Numbered from the stretch's first letter, positions 51,108-59,387 are shown. The stretch is DNA of 64,000 nt from Candidatus Hydrogenedentota bacterium (GCA_016791475.1 JAEUWI010000037.1:1-64000); one strand, 5' to 3'. Notes: generated by a model not told the origin, from the sequence alone. A program made the numbers and translations.

Positions 51108-51791
51108 ATGACGCAGAAGCAGCCAGCCGTCGTTCTCTTGAGCGGCGGCGTCGATTCAACGGTATTGCTCCACTATGTGGTGCGGCGTCTGGACCGCCCG
51201 AATGTTCACGCGCTGAGTTTCAACTACGGCCAGCGGCACAGCCGTGAACTGGTCTGCGCGTCGGCCCAGGCCCGCCTGGTCTCGGCGGAGTACCGCATCA
51301 TCGACCTTTCTTTCATGGGCGCGCTGATTCAAGAGGGTTCCGCGTTGATTGAGGGCGGCGCACCGGTGCCGGATCTGGATTCGCTGACCGTGGAGGAACT
51401 GCAGCAGCCCCCGACCTACGTGCCCAACCGGAACATGATGCTGCTGTCCATGGCGGCGGCCTATGCCGAGGCCCACGGAATTGCGGATGTTTACTATGGC
51501 GCCCAGGCCCAGGACGAGTATGGCTACTGGGATTGCACCCGGGATTTCCTGAAACGTATGAACGAGGTGCTGGGCCTGAACCGCAAGCGGCCGGTGACGA
51601 TACATGCCCCCTTCGTGGTGAAGTCCAAGGCGGAAACCGTGGGGTTGGGTCTGGAACTCCGGGTGGACTTCACCCAGACCTGGAGCTGCTATCGCGGCGG
51701 TGAAAGCGCCTGCGGCACCTGCCCCACCTGCGTGGAGCGGCTGAACGCCTTCAAGGCGAATGGGATTGCGGACCCCGTTTCGTATTTGTGA
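51108..51791 (+). CDS. queC: 7-cyano-7-deazaguanine (preQ0) synthase
   Basis: QueC converts 7-carboxy-7-deazaguanine to preQ0 with ATP and ammonia. The 227-residue protein has the PP-loop SGGVDST (residues 12-18), LSFNYGQRH, PNRNMMLLS, and a C-terminal four-cysteine zinc site (CYRGGESACGTCPTC). The ATG at 51108 follows GGGAG. It is on the plus strand, separated from the other que genes by repeat arrays and a sensor kinase, but clearly belongs to the same pathway as the genes at 55272-57209. Confidence 0.97.
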   Translation: MTQKQPAVVLLSGGVDSTVLLHYVVRRLDRPNVHALSFNYGQRHSRELVCASAQARLVSAEYRIIDLSFMGALIQEGSALIEGGAPVPDLDSLTVEELQQPPTYVPNRNMMLLSMAAAYAEAHGIADVYYGAQAQDEYGYWDCTRDFLKRMNEVLGLNRKRPVTIHAPFVVKSKAETVGLGLELRVDFTQTWSCYRGGESACGTCPTCVERLNAFKANGIADPVSYL

Positions 51792-51829
51792 TCGGGGGCC
51801 GTGAACGCCCGCTCGGGGGGGAAAGGGAC

Positions 51830-51931
51830 GTATGGGTCTTATGGGTCTTATGGGTCGTATGGGTCTTATGGGTCGTATGGGTCGTATGGGTCGTATGGGT
51901 CGTATGGGTCGTATTCGTATGGGTCGTATGG
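51830..51931. repeat. 9-bp repeat array (ATGGGTCKT), single orientation
   Basis: About eleven ATGGGTCTT/ATGGGTCGT units in one orientation, with one interrupted unit (GTATTCGTATGGG) near the end. No inverted arm is seen here. It follows queC and runs almost directly into the 7-bp array at 51953. Confidence 0.95.
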
Positions 51932-51952
51932 TGTGGCGGTGAACTGGGCAGT

Positions 51953-52070
51953 CACTGTCCACTGTCCACTGTCCACTGTCAATTGTCAATTGTCAATTGT
52001 CCACTGTCCACTGTCCACTGTCAACTGTCAACTGTCCACTGTCCACTGTCAACTGTCAACTGTCAACTGA
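51953..52070. repeat. 7-bp tandem repeat array (CACTGTC/CAACTGT/CAATTGT)
   Basis: About 17 units of 7 bp: blocks of CCACTGT, CAATTGT and CAACTGT alternate. This is the same family as positions 1-77. The array overlaps the 3' end of the sensor-kinase gene, whose last codons (Ser-Val-Asp-Ser) and TGA stop are repeat sequence. Confidence 0.95.
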
Positions 52071-55000
52071 ACTCGGCAGCCAGATGAGCACCCGGGTGCC
52101 TGGCTTGTCTTCTCGATTCGTGTATTCGATCCCGCCGTTGTGGCGCATCATGATATTTCGCACGATGCTGGTGCCGAGGCCCACACCAAAGTTCTTGGTG
52201 GAGAATAGGGGCTCGAATATGCGCTCCAGCACGTCTTCGGGAAGACCGGGCCCCGAATCCTCCACGTAGATCTCGGCCCGCCCGTCCCGCTCCAGGGAGC
52301 GCACCCGGATGACGCGCTCCGTGCTTTCGGCCTCGTTCATCGCCTGCACCGCGTTGTCCAGCAGGTTGATGAGCACGCGGCGCATGAGCTCCCGATCAAT
52401 GCGAACCCATGCGGGGCAATTGAGTTCGAGCACGAGCCGCGTCTCTTCCGGAGCGCCGATATCGTCGAGGGCCTCCCTCAGCCAGGGGTCCACCTGGGCG
52501 GACTGGGGGGAAAGTTCGCCGGCGCGGGTGAAGTCGAGGAGCTCCTCAATAATCCGGTCGCAGCGCTTTACGCTGCGGGCGGTGCGGTCGAGGGCGGATT
52601 CGAGGTTGAGCCCCATGCCGCGGACGCGCTTTTCGATCATGAAGAGCGAGCTCTGGATGGTTCCCAGGGGATTGCGGAGTTCGTGGCTCACGGTTGCGGT
52701 AAGTTGGCCCAGTGTGGCCAGGCGTTCCTTGCGAATGAGTTCCTCCTGCACCTGAGCGAGGACGCGGGTGCGCTCTTCCACCAGCTCCTCCAGATTTTCA
52801 CTGTGCCGCTCCAGAAGCGCCTCGGTGCGTTTTCGTATTTCCACCTCCGAGAGCAGCGCGGCTTCGGAACGCAACAGGGCCTTGCGGCTGAACCACTGGA
52901 ACAGGAGCGCCACGGCGGCCAGCACGATGGACAGGAAGACCGGCAGAAAGAAGCCGGGTTTCATCCAGACGGGCGGCAGCACGGCAAACGAACGGGTTGC
53001 CGGCGTGGGATCGACGTTGCCGTTTTCATCCGAGGCGCGCACCTCGAACTGGTAGGGCCCGTGTTCCAGCGTACCGGTGACTATGGTCGTATCCGTGGAA
53101 AAGGGGGACCATGCCGCGCCCCCATCGCCCCCGGCGGGCAGTACCCGCCAGGAAAAGTGGAGGTCGCGGATCGGGGTCTGATTCCAGGCATCGCGCCCGG
53201 CGAAGGAGAATACGCCGATACCATGGGCCTCGACCTGGGCGGGCCCCACCACAATCTCCGTCTCCGGCGCTTCGCGATCCGGGCGGTACCGGAAGAGCCC
53301 CTGGGTCTGGGAGCTGACCCATAAGACGCCCTCGTCGGTCTCGGCCATCGTGAGGGCGGGTGCGTGGGGCAGGCCGTGCTCCAGGCCATAGTGGACCCAG
53401 CGTCCACCCCGCAGCGCCGACAGGCCCGTGCCCCGGTTGGCAATCCAAATTGTGCCATCGCGGTTTTCGCGAATGCCCCGGACCGAATTGCTGCGAAGTC
53501 CATCGGCCTTGGTGAAGTGCTCGAATCGCTTCCCATCGTAGCGGTAGATGCCGGCTCCCATGCTGCCAAACCAGAGATCGCCCCCGCGCGTCTGGACAAT
53601 GGCATGAACATCGTCTTCCGGCTCCACCCCGTCGGCCGCGCCGAAGGACTGGATGGATTCGCCGATCCAGCGCTCTATCCCGCCGCGCACACCGGCCCAG
53701 AAGACGCCCGGCTCGGTTTCTACGAGGGCGAATACCTGCTTCTGTTTGTAACCCGGCGCGGTGGGAAAGGGGGTCCAGGCGCCGTCCTCGAGGCGGAAAG
53801 CGCCTTCCATCGCCATGTAGATCAAGCTGCCGCCGGCCGTCACCGTGAAGCGCTCCAGGGTGGGATCCGTGGGTGGAAGGGTCCGGAGCTCGGTGCGCTC
53901 GCCCATGTCCAGCGAGTAGATGCTCAATTCCCCCCGGTAAATGGTGTGAAGCATTCCGTTCGCCACCATGGTCCACCGGAGGCCGCCGTCCGATTCGACC
54001 CAGAGGCGCCCGTCGCCCAGCCAGGTGGAATCATCCAGCGTCACGTCGCCTTCCTTCCAGGGATTCAACGCGCATCGGGGCACCCAGCTCGCGCCCTCCG
54101 GGGCAAAGATCGTTCCCGCGAAGTTCATGGCCCGTATCGGGTCGTTCCGCTGCGCGCGGGGCAGCAGTACGGAAGGCCCATCGGGCTGTTCAAGGGCAAG
54201 CCAAGTGGGCGGCGTGGCCCGAATGAGCCCCTCACGTCCGCCGGCCCAGACGGCGCCGTCGAGGGTCGTGGCGACGCAGCTCAATTCAGGCTCGCCGAAC
54301 GCGGGGTCCAGGGCCCAGGGCCGCCAGCCGGCGTCCCCGCGGAGGAAGAGCCCGGAATGGGTGGCGACCAGCAATTCTCCCGTATCGAGGTCCAGCAGGT
54401 CATTGACGCTGGGTGGATATTGTTCCTGCGGCGTCCAGACGCCTCCACCCAGGCGATAGCCCTGGCCCCCGTCCCGTTCCACCGCCCACACTTCCCGCTC
54501 GTTCGTCTTGCGCGTTTCGTGCAGCACATGGTACTGGAGGTTTCCCAATTGGGCGTCGGGTGTCCACACGCCCTGGCGCAGCCAGCCAAGTCCGCCCCAG
54601 GCGAGAGAGAGCAGGTAGTTGTCGGGCTCCACCTCAACCACGTCCACCAGCTCGTGGCCGCGGCTTGTTTCGGGCATGGCAATGGCGCGCCAGCCCATTG
54701 CCAGATCGGCGGGCAGGGTGCCCACGGGATCTCGCAGCAAGAGCGTCCCATCGACGGTTCCCGTCAAGATCTGGCCGTTGGCCAACTCGCGGACGTGCGA
54801 GACGTCGCCCGTGGTCAAGAGGTCCAGATCGCGCGGGGTCAGGGGGAAGACCCGATCATCCCGCACCAGCGCCAGGCCCTCGCCCGTGCCAATCCAGACG
54901 CCGCCCCCAGGCGACTCGGTGATGGAATGAATCCAGTCATCCGGCAGACCGTCGGCCTCGGTGTAGGTGCGCCACTCCGTGCCATGGATTCGGTGGAGGC

Positions 55001-55208
55001 CCTCACCCCAGGTGGCGATCCAGACCGCGCCCTCCCGGTCCGCGAGCATACCGTTGACCGGCGCCACCGGCGCGCCACCCGGCATGGTGTACACCCGGAA
55101 CTCCATTGCCGTTTCCGCCCGCCCGGCCAGAGCCAGCAGGATCATTGCCCACGTGGTCAGACTCCATCTCAAAAGGCGAATACGCCGTCTGTGGGCCCAG
55201 TCCCGCAC
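52056..55208 (-). CDS. Large beta-propeller sensor histidine kinase
   Basis: The 1050-residue product has an N-terminal signal/anchor (about 12-30) and periplasmic Reg_prop-type propeller repeats up to about 680 (GAVWIATWGEGLHRI, GGVWIGTGEGLALV, GDLWFGSMGAGIYRY, GTIWIANRGTGLSAL). A Y_Y_Y-like domain (about 690-755) and one membrane helix (about 763-785) follow, then a coiled coil. The HisKA domain has VSHELRNPLG (phosphorylated His near 838) and the HATPase has an N box LINLLDNAVQAM and VEDSGPGLPEDVLE, then STKNFGVGLGTSIV. Unlike many such 'hybrid' sensors it has no receiver or DNA-binding domain. The GTG start has GGAGG upstream. It follows queF by 63 bp. Polysaccharide sensing is typical of the class. 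Confidence 0.93.
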   Translation of the reverse strand: MRDWAHRRRIRLLRWSLTTWAMILLALAGRAETAMEFRVYTMPGGAPVAPVNGMLADREGAVWIATWGEGLHRIHGTEWRTYTEADGLPDDWIHSITESPGGGVWIGTGEGLALVRDDRVFPLTPRDLDLLTTGDVSHVRELANGQILTGTVDGTLLLRDPVGTLPADLAMGWRAIAMPETSRGHELVDVVEVEPDNYLLSLAWGGLGWLRQGVWTPDAQLGNLQYHVLHETRKTNEREVWAVERDGGQGYRLGGGVWTPQEQYPPSVNDLLDLDTGELLVATHSGLFLRGDAGWRPWALDPAFGEPELSCVATTLDGAVWAGGREGLIRATPPTWLALEQPDGPSVLLPRAQRNDPIRAMNFAGTIFAPEGASWVPRCALNPWKEGDVTLDDSTWLGDGRLWVESDGGLRWTMVANGMLHTIYRGELSIYSLDMGERTELRTLPPTDPTLERFTVTAGGSLIYMAMEGAFRLEDGAWTPFPTAPGYKQKQVFALVETEPGVFWAGVRGGIERWIGESIQSFGAADGVEPEDDVHAIVQTRGGDLWFGSMGAGIYRYDGKRFEHFTKADGLRSNSVRGIRENRDGTIWIANRGTGLSALRGGRWVHYGLEHGLPHAPALTMAETDEGVLWVSSQTQGLFRYRPDREAPETEIVVGPAQVEAHGIGVFSFAGRDAWNQTPIRDLHFSWRVLPAGGDGGAAWSPFSTDTTIVTGTLEHGPYQFEVRASDENGNVDPTPATRSFAVLPPVWMKPGFFLPVFLSIVLAAVALLFQWFSRKALLRSEAALLSEVEIRKRTEALLERHSENLEELVEERTRVLAQVQEELIRKERLATLGQLTATVSHELRNPLGTIQSSLFMIEKRVRGMGLNLESALDRTARSVKRCDRIIEELLDFTRAGELSPQSAQVDPWLREALDDIGAPEETRLVLELNCPAWVRIDRELMRRVLINLLDNAVQAMNEAESTERVIRVRSLERDGRAEIYVEDSGPGLPEDVLERIFEPLFSTKNFGVGLGTSIVRNIMMRHNGGIEYTNREDKPGTRVLIWLPSSVDS

Positions 55209-55236
55209 GGTAGTCCTCCAATGGCAGTGCGCGCTC

Positions 55237-55242
55237 AGTATA
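55237..55242 (-). promoter_or_regulatory. Candidate -10 of sensor-kinase gene
   Basis: TATACT on the minus strand lies about 30 bases before the GTG start at 55208. The -35 region (TTCCGG at 18 bp) is poor, so read-through from the que genes remains possible. Confidence 0.4.
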
Positions 55243-55271
55243 GCGGATTCTTCCCATGCCCCGGAAAAGGA

Positions 55272-55724
55272 TCAGGTCATGGGCCCCATGCTCGCGCGGT
55301 CATACGACGCCGTCACCGTGCTGGAGAGGCCGCCGCGGGGGTTGCACGTGATGGTGATGGTCATGGAGCGGGGCGCGCAGGCCTTCACGAGATCTTCGAG
55401 CATGCGGTTGACCAGGTGCTCGTACCAGATGCCCACATCGCGATACGAAAGGAGATAGTATTTAAGGGAGCGCAATTCCAGGCAATGCTCGCCGGGCACA
55501 TAGCGGATGTTGACCACGGCGAAGTCGGGCAGACCGGAAAACGGGCATACCGAGGTGAACTCGTCGGTTTCCGTCTCGATACACATGGCCTGGCCGTGGG
55601 GTTTGTCCGCGTACTCGTAGGGGAAACATTCGAGCAGGTGATCTTCGATGGCCTCCTGTCCTTTGAAGGGCAGGGACTTGTCGAGCGCCTTGAATTGATC
55701 TTTGGCGGGCGTGGGGTTTTCCAT
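55272..55724 (-). CDS. queF: NADPH-dependent preQ0 reductase
   Basis: QueF reduces the nitrile of preQ0 to the aminomethyl group of preQ1, the last free-base step before tRNA insertion. The 150-residue protein is of the short, single-domain type. Catalytic Cys60 and Asp67 are in TSVCPFSGLPDFA, followed by the family segment CLELRSLKYYLLSYRD. AAGGAA precedes the ATG at 55724. It is the third gene of the queE-queD-queF cluster. Confidence 0.95.
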   Translation of the reverse strand: MENPTPAKDQFKALDKSLPFKGQEAIEDHLLECFPYEYADKPHGQAMCIETETDEFTSVCPFSGLPDFAVVNIRYVPGEHCLELRSLKYYLLSYRDVGIWYEHLVNRMLEDLVKACAPRSMTITITCNPRGGLSSTVTASYDRASMGPMT

Positions 55725-55800
55725 TGGGATTCCTTCGGGATAATGGACAAAGTGGATTCGCCGCGGCGATTGCACACGGTCCACCGCGGGGGCGTCCGGC

Positions 55801-56502
55801 TCAGCCGCCGTAGTAAATACACCGCGCGGTATAGGTTTCCTGCACCACCACCACGGTCGGTTCTTCACCCGCCGCGACCAGACGATCCCAGACCCACTTG
55901 CAGATGCGCTCGCAGGTGGCCCATTCCAGGCCGGGCACTTCGTTAAGGTAGGTGTGATCCAGCTCGTCGTAGATCGCGCGGAGGTGCGGCTCCAGTGCGT
56001 CGAGATTTTTTGTTCCCACTTCGAAGCGATAGCTGTGGCCGTGGATGCAATTGCACGGGTGGGTCGAGGGCAACTGGGGCAGGGACTGGGCCGCTTCGAA
56101 GCTGAAGATGACCCGTTCCGGCAGATTTTCAAAGGGGATGGCGGGCAGCCGGCGCGGCACGAAGTCCAGGTCGCCGTCGATGGAAACGCGCACCCCGTCA
56201 TACCAGGCCGGTTTGGGCGACAGGTGGGCGTCGATCCAGCGCTCCAGCGCGGGGACGGTCGTGTCGTTCTCCAGGCCGGGGATATCATTCAGACAGGCAT
56301 GATCGAGCTGATCGTAGAGGGGACGGAAGAGGCGTTTGAGGGCCGAATAGTCCACGATCCAGCCAATTTCCGGGTCGAGTCCGCCTTTGGCCAGGATCTC
56401 CACTTTGTAGCTGTGGCCGTGGAGGCGCTGCTGTTTCTCGTTGCCCTTCGGGTTGCGGTGGGCCGCTTCCACATAGGCGATTTTCGTTAAATGGGCTTCC
56501 AA
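55801..56502 (-). CDS. queD: Double-domain QueD (6-carboxytetrahydropterin synthase) with split active-site residues
   Basis: QueD makes 6-carboxytetrahydropterin from dihydroneopterin triphosphate. This 233-residue protein contains two QueD domains, where the normal enzyme has one of ~120 residues. Domain 1 (about 8-110) keeps the zinc histidines (His15, His28, His30) and Asp67-His68. It has Gln24 where the catalytic Cys is expected (KQQRLHGHS versus KCGRLHGHS in E. coli), and it lacks the C-terminal Glu motif. Domain 2 (about 132-233) keeps Cys150, HGH, Asp182-His183 and the pterin-binding Glu222 (VVQETYTARCIY). Its first zinc ligand is Gln139 (FEAAQ instead of FEAAH). The two halves appear complementary. 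TTG start with AAGGAAG upstream. Confidence 0.92.
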   Translation of the reverse strand: MEAHLTKIAYVEAAHRNPKGNEKQQRLHGHSYKVEILAKGGLDPEIGWIVDYSALKRLFRPLYDQLDHACLNDIPGLENDTTVPALERWIDAHLSPKPAWYDGVRVSIDGDLDFVPRRLPAIPFENLPERVIFSFEAAQSLPQLPSTHPCNCIHGHSYRFEVGTKNLDALEPHLRAIYDELDHTYLNEVPGLEWATCERICKWVWDRLVAAGEEPTVVVVQETYTARCIYYGG

Positions 56503-56525
56503 GGGACTTCCTTAACGGGCCGTGA

Positions 56526-57209
56526 TTAGACGCCGCGTTCGTTCGGCGGCCAGATGAATTTGTGCATCTGCAATTGAAAGCGGACCGCGTTCAGCCCGTC
56601 TTCGAGCATCCAGGTGACGATGTCTTTCGGATCAACCTCTCCGAACACGGGGGAAAAGAGCACCGCCCTGCAGCATTGGGTGAGATTATAACGCCGGACG
56701 GTGTCCCGGCTCCATTCGTAATCCCGCCGGCTGGCGATGACGAACTTGACCTCGTCGCGATCCGCCCTCAAATGGGGGATGTTGGTCCAGTCGTTGAAAC
56801 GTTCCATGCCGCTGTCGGGACATTTCAGATCCATGATGCGTACCACGGGGTCGGGCAGGGTGTTGATGGGCAGGGAGCCGCTCGTCTCGATCAGCACCGT
56901 GCAGCCCGCCTCCAGCAGCAACTCCGCCAGGGGCACACATTCCTTCTGGGCCAGCGGCTCGCCGCCGGTCAGCTCCACCAGGGGCACGCCGAAGGCCAGC
57001 GTAGCACGGAGGATTTCCTCCAGGGTCTGCTTCTCGCCGCCGTGGAAGCTGTAGGTGGTGTCGCACCAGCGACAGCGCAGGTTGCAGCGGGCCAGGCGGA
57101 TGAATACGCACGGCAGCCCCGCCCAGGTGCTTTCGCCCTGGACGCTGCAGTAGATCTCGATCATCCGCAGCGTCTGGGTAAGTCGCGGGTCGGTGGTGGG
57201 TAGGGGCAT
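56526..57209 (-). CDS. queE: 7-carboxy-7-deazaguanine synthase
   Basis: QueE is a radical-SAM enzyme that contracts 6-carboxytetrahydropterin to 7-carboxy-7-deazaguanine. The 227-residue product starts at the ATG at 57209, and a longer frame upstream would run through repeat DNA. The cluster motif is RCNLRCRWCDT, a CX3CX2C with Cys42, Cys46 and Cys49, and the SAM motif VELTGGEPLAQKE follows. YCSVQGESTWAGLP is typical of the family. It is the first gene of the minus-strand que cluster: queD starts 23 bp after its stop. A TATAAT box lies 46 bases before the ATG. Confidence 0.95.
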   Translation of the reverse strand: MPLPTTDPRLTQTLRMIEIYCSVQGESTWAGLPCVFIRLARCNLRCRWCDTTYSFHGGEKQTLEEILRATLAFGVPLVELTGGEPLAQKECVPLAELLLEAGCTVLIETSGSLPINTLPDPVVRIMDLKCPDSGMERFNDWTNIPHLRADRDEVKFVIASRRDYEWSRDTVRRYNLTQCCRAVLFSPVFGEVDPKDIVTWMLEDGLNAVRFQLQMHKFIWPPNERGV

Positions 57210-57254
57210 GGGGGAGGATTCCGGTTCAGGGCCTGGGTTGCGGGGTCGGGGGGT

Positions 57255-57260
57255 ATTATA
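57255..57260 (-). promoter_or_regulatory. Promoter (-10) of queE-queD-queF cluster
   Basis: A perfect TATAAT on the minus strand; CAGACT 16 bp upstream (57277-57282) is a partial -35. The transcript would begin close to 57248. Confidence 0.5.
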
Positions 57261-57305
57261 CGCGAAGTTAACCTGGAGTCTGGAGTCTGGAGGGGTCGGG
57301 AAGAA

Positions 57306-57408
57306 ATGGGCCTTATGGGTCGTATGGGTCTTATGGGTTCGTATGGTGGTGGTTAGTGGCTGGTCGATCATAGCGACCCATAAGACTCATACGACCCATA
57401 AGGCCCAT
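57306..57408. repeat. 9-bp repeat inverted pair with matched unit variants
   Basis: Left arm 57306-57340 (ATGGGCCTT, ATGGGTCGT, ATGGGTCTT, ATGGG...) and right arm 57374-57408 are reverse complements over about 33 bases with one mismatch. The unusual outer unit ATGGGCCTT has its exact partner AAGGCCCAT at the far end. The spacer is 33 bp. It sits between the divergent queE and DUF4129 genes. Confidence 0.95.
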
Positions 57409-57488
57409 TCTCTCTCCTCTCGACTTCCCCTCCGCAAAGCTGCTACAACATCCCGGTACCCATTGCCACCTCTCGGATTCGATTCCCC

Positions 57489-59387
57489 ATGGACAAGCGC
57501 GGCGATCACATCCCCCTGGACCTCCACTCCCTCCGCCGGGAGTTTGCCGCGCCGCCGGCCCTGCCCGAGGGTGCGCCACGCCCTGAAGTTGAAGAGGAGC
57601 GCAGCCTGGCGGATCGGGCGGTGGATCTTCTTATCCCGCTCATGATTTTCTGCATGATGCTTGCCGTCGCCTGGTTTCTTCTCGATATCCGCTTCATCTA
57701 CACCGAGCGGCTCGATATCAATATGCGGGCCTTCGCCTTTTTCTTTGTGATGGGCATTGTGGCCCTCAATCGGCTGCGGGCGGATCGGGAGGCGACGGAT
57801 TCCGGGGTTTACCTCGTGGGTATGATTTTCGCCGTGGGCATGTTCACCGTGGTGACTCAGCTCCGGGGCGGCGGACTGGCCGGGGGCGTGATGACCAGCA
57901 TGCTGCCCTCGCTCTGCTTCAACATCAGTGTCGTGGCCATCCTCTGGAAAGTGACCGACCGGCTCACGCGGGATTGCTGTGTGGATGCCAGCGCGCGCTA
58001 TGGCGAGGTGGGTATCCTGCGGGGCGGCTGGCTGCGCAAGGCCCCGCCCGCCGAGGTCTCTGCCGAGCCGGAGATCGGCAAGGGACGTCTCCCGCGCAAG
58101 CACCCCGCCAATTCACTCTTCTATCTGGCCATTCCCATCATGATCCTCCTCGCCATCGGCCAGCGTCTTCTGCCCCAGGGCGGCTCCCTCATGGAATCGG
58201 CGGGGAGCGTCTACGTGGGCGTTTACACGGTTGCCATGTTGCTCTTGCTCATGCTGTCGAGTTACCGGGGCCTTCGCGTCTATTGCCAGCGCCGGGCCAT
58301 CACCTTTCCCACGAGTATCGCGGCCTTCTGGCTTGGTCTGGGCAGCCTGATGGTGGGGCTGGTGCTTATCCTGGGGCTCTGGGGGCCTGTGCCGGCGAAG
58401 CCGGAGGCCTGGCATGGGGCGGCGCGTCAGGTGGACGAATCGGGGCGAACAATCTCGACGAAGTACGACTACCACGAGTATCAGCGGTGGAGCGAAGCGA
58501 GTACCGAGCACGGTCAGCAGGGCGAACTGGGCCCCGAAGGTCGGGAAGGTCAGTCGAGTGAGATCCGCCAGCCGGGACAACAAGGACAACAAGGACAACA
58601 GGGCCAACAAGGACAACAGGGACAACAGGGACAACAGGGACAACAGGGACAACAGGGACAACAGGGACAACAAGGACAACAAGGACAACAAGGACAACAA
58701 GGACAACAAGGACAACAGGAAAATCCCCGATCCGGTGCCGAGGATCCGCAGCAATCGCAGTCCGTAGAGAAAAGCCCGGAACAGTCCACCGGACAGGAAT
58801 CTTCCGGGTCAAGCGGCACACCGCCCGCAACCCAAATTCCCATGAACGAACTGATGGACGCGGCGCCCGCGCTGAAGTGGCTGGCCTACGGCGCCCTGGC
58901 GCTGATGGGGCTGTTCTTCCTTTACGTCCTGGTTCAGGCGGCAGCCCACTACTTCGGACGGGCGGCGGGCCAGCGGGCCGGATTCTTCGACCGGCTTGCG
59001 CGCTTCTTCCGCAGGCTGACCTACGTGCCAAGGCGCAAGCCGCGGCGGCCGCGGGTCAAGGTGGACCGCGATATTGCCACGTGTACGCGCTATCAGAATC
59101 CGCTTCGCGGACAGGGGTCGCTGCTCGAAAAGATCCAGTACAGCTACGATGCCCTCTGCGCGCTGGCCTACGATTTGGGCGTGCCGCGAGAAGAAGGCGA
59201 GACGCCCTTCGAGTACCTGGCGCGCCTGCCCGAGCCGATCGCGGAGATCGGCCCGGAGGCCGATACGCTGACCCATCTCTATGTGGCGGGCAGCTATTCC
59301 ACCCTACAGATTCCGGAAGAGGCCGCGTCGGAGCTGGGCAAGTTCTGGAAAGGATTCGAACGGCTGCGGGGCCGGGTGCTTCGATAG
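57489..59387 (+). CDS. DUF4129-containing membrane protein with (Gly-Gln-Gln)16 repeat
   Basis: The 632-residue product has about five membrane helices in residues 45-310 (LLIPLMIFCMMLAVAWFLL first) and a polar loop starting near 325. That loop includes sixteen Gly-Gln-Gln repeats (about 363-410) and a Ser/Gln/Glu-rich stretch. A further helix (WLAYGALALMGLFFLYVLV, about 457-480) follows, then a soluble C-terminal DUF4129 domain (about 535-625: YSYDALCALAYDLGVPRE, TPFEYLARLP). The layout is that of the C-terminal half of transglutaminase-like membrane proteins (TgpA-type), but the transglutaminase domain is missing; the repeat occupies its place. Function unknown. Confidence 0.75.
   Translation: MDKRGDHIPLDLHSLRREFAAPPALPEGAPRPEVEEERSLADRAVDLLIPLMIFCMMLAVAWFLLDIRFIYTERLDINMRAFAFFFVMGIVALNRLRADREATDSGVYLVGMIFAVGMFTVVTQLRGGGLAGGVMTSMLPSLCFNISVVAILWKVTDRLTRDCCVDASARYGEVGILRGGWLRKAPPAEVSAEPEIGKGRLPRKHPANSLFYLAIPIMILLAIGQRLLPQGGSLMESAGSVYVGVYTVAMLLLLMLSSYRGLRVYCQRRAITFPTSIAAFWLGLGSLMVGLVLILGLWGPVPAKPEAWHGAARQVDESGRTISTKYDYHEYQRWSEASTEHGQQGELGPEGREGQSSEIRQPGQQGQQGQQGQQGQQGQQGQQGQQGQQGQQGQQGQQGQQGQQGQQGQQENPRSGAEDPQQSQSVEKSPEQSTGQESSGSSGTPPATQIPMNELMDAAPALKWLAYGALALMGLFFLYVLVQAAAHYFGRAAGQRAGFFDRLARFFRRLTYVPRRKPRRPRVKVDRDIATCTRYQNPLRGQGSLLEKIQYSYDALCALAYDLGVPREEGETPFEYLARLPEPIAEIGPEADTLTHLYVAGSYSTLQIPEEAASELGKFWKGFERLRGRVLR
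58575..58718 (+). repeat. Coding 9-bp repeat, 16 copies (GGACAACAR)
   Basis: Exactly 144 bp made of 16 units of 9 bp, each encoding Gly-Gln-Gln, with only CAA/CAG third-base alternation and one GGC unit. Low synonymous variety points to recent expansion by slippage. It is in frame within the DUF4129 protein. Confidence 0.97.

Noticed and set aside
51830-52070. CRISPR array
   Set aside because: Units are 7 and 9 bp with no spacers, and no cas genes are nearby; these are simple tandem arrays.
53364-55946. 860-codon open frame on the plus strand
   Set aside because: It is antisense to the sensor kinase and queF, has no domain-like pattern, and is a by-product of high GC content.
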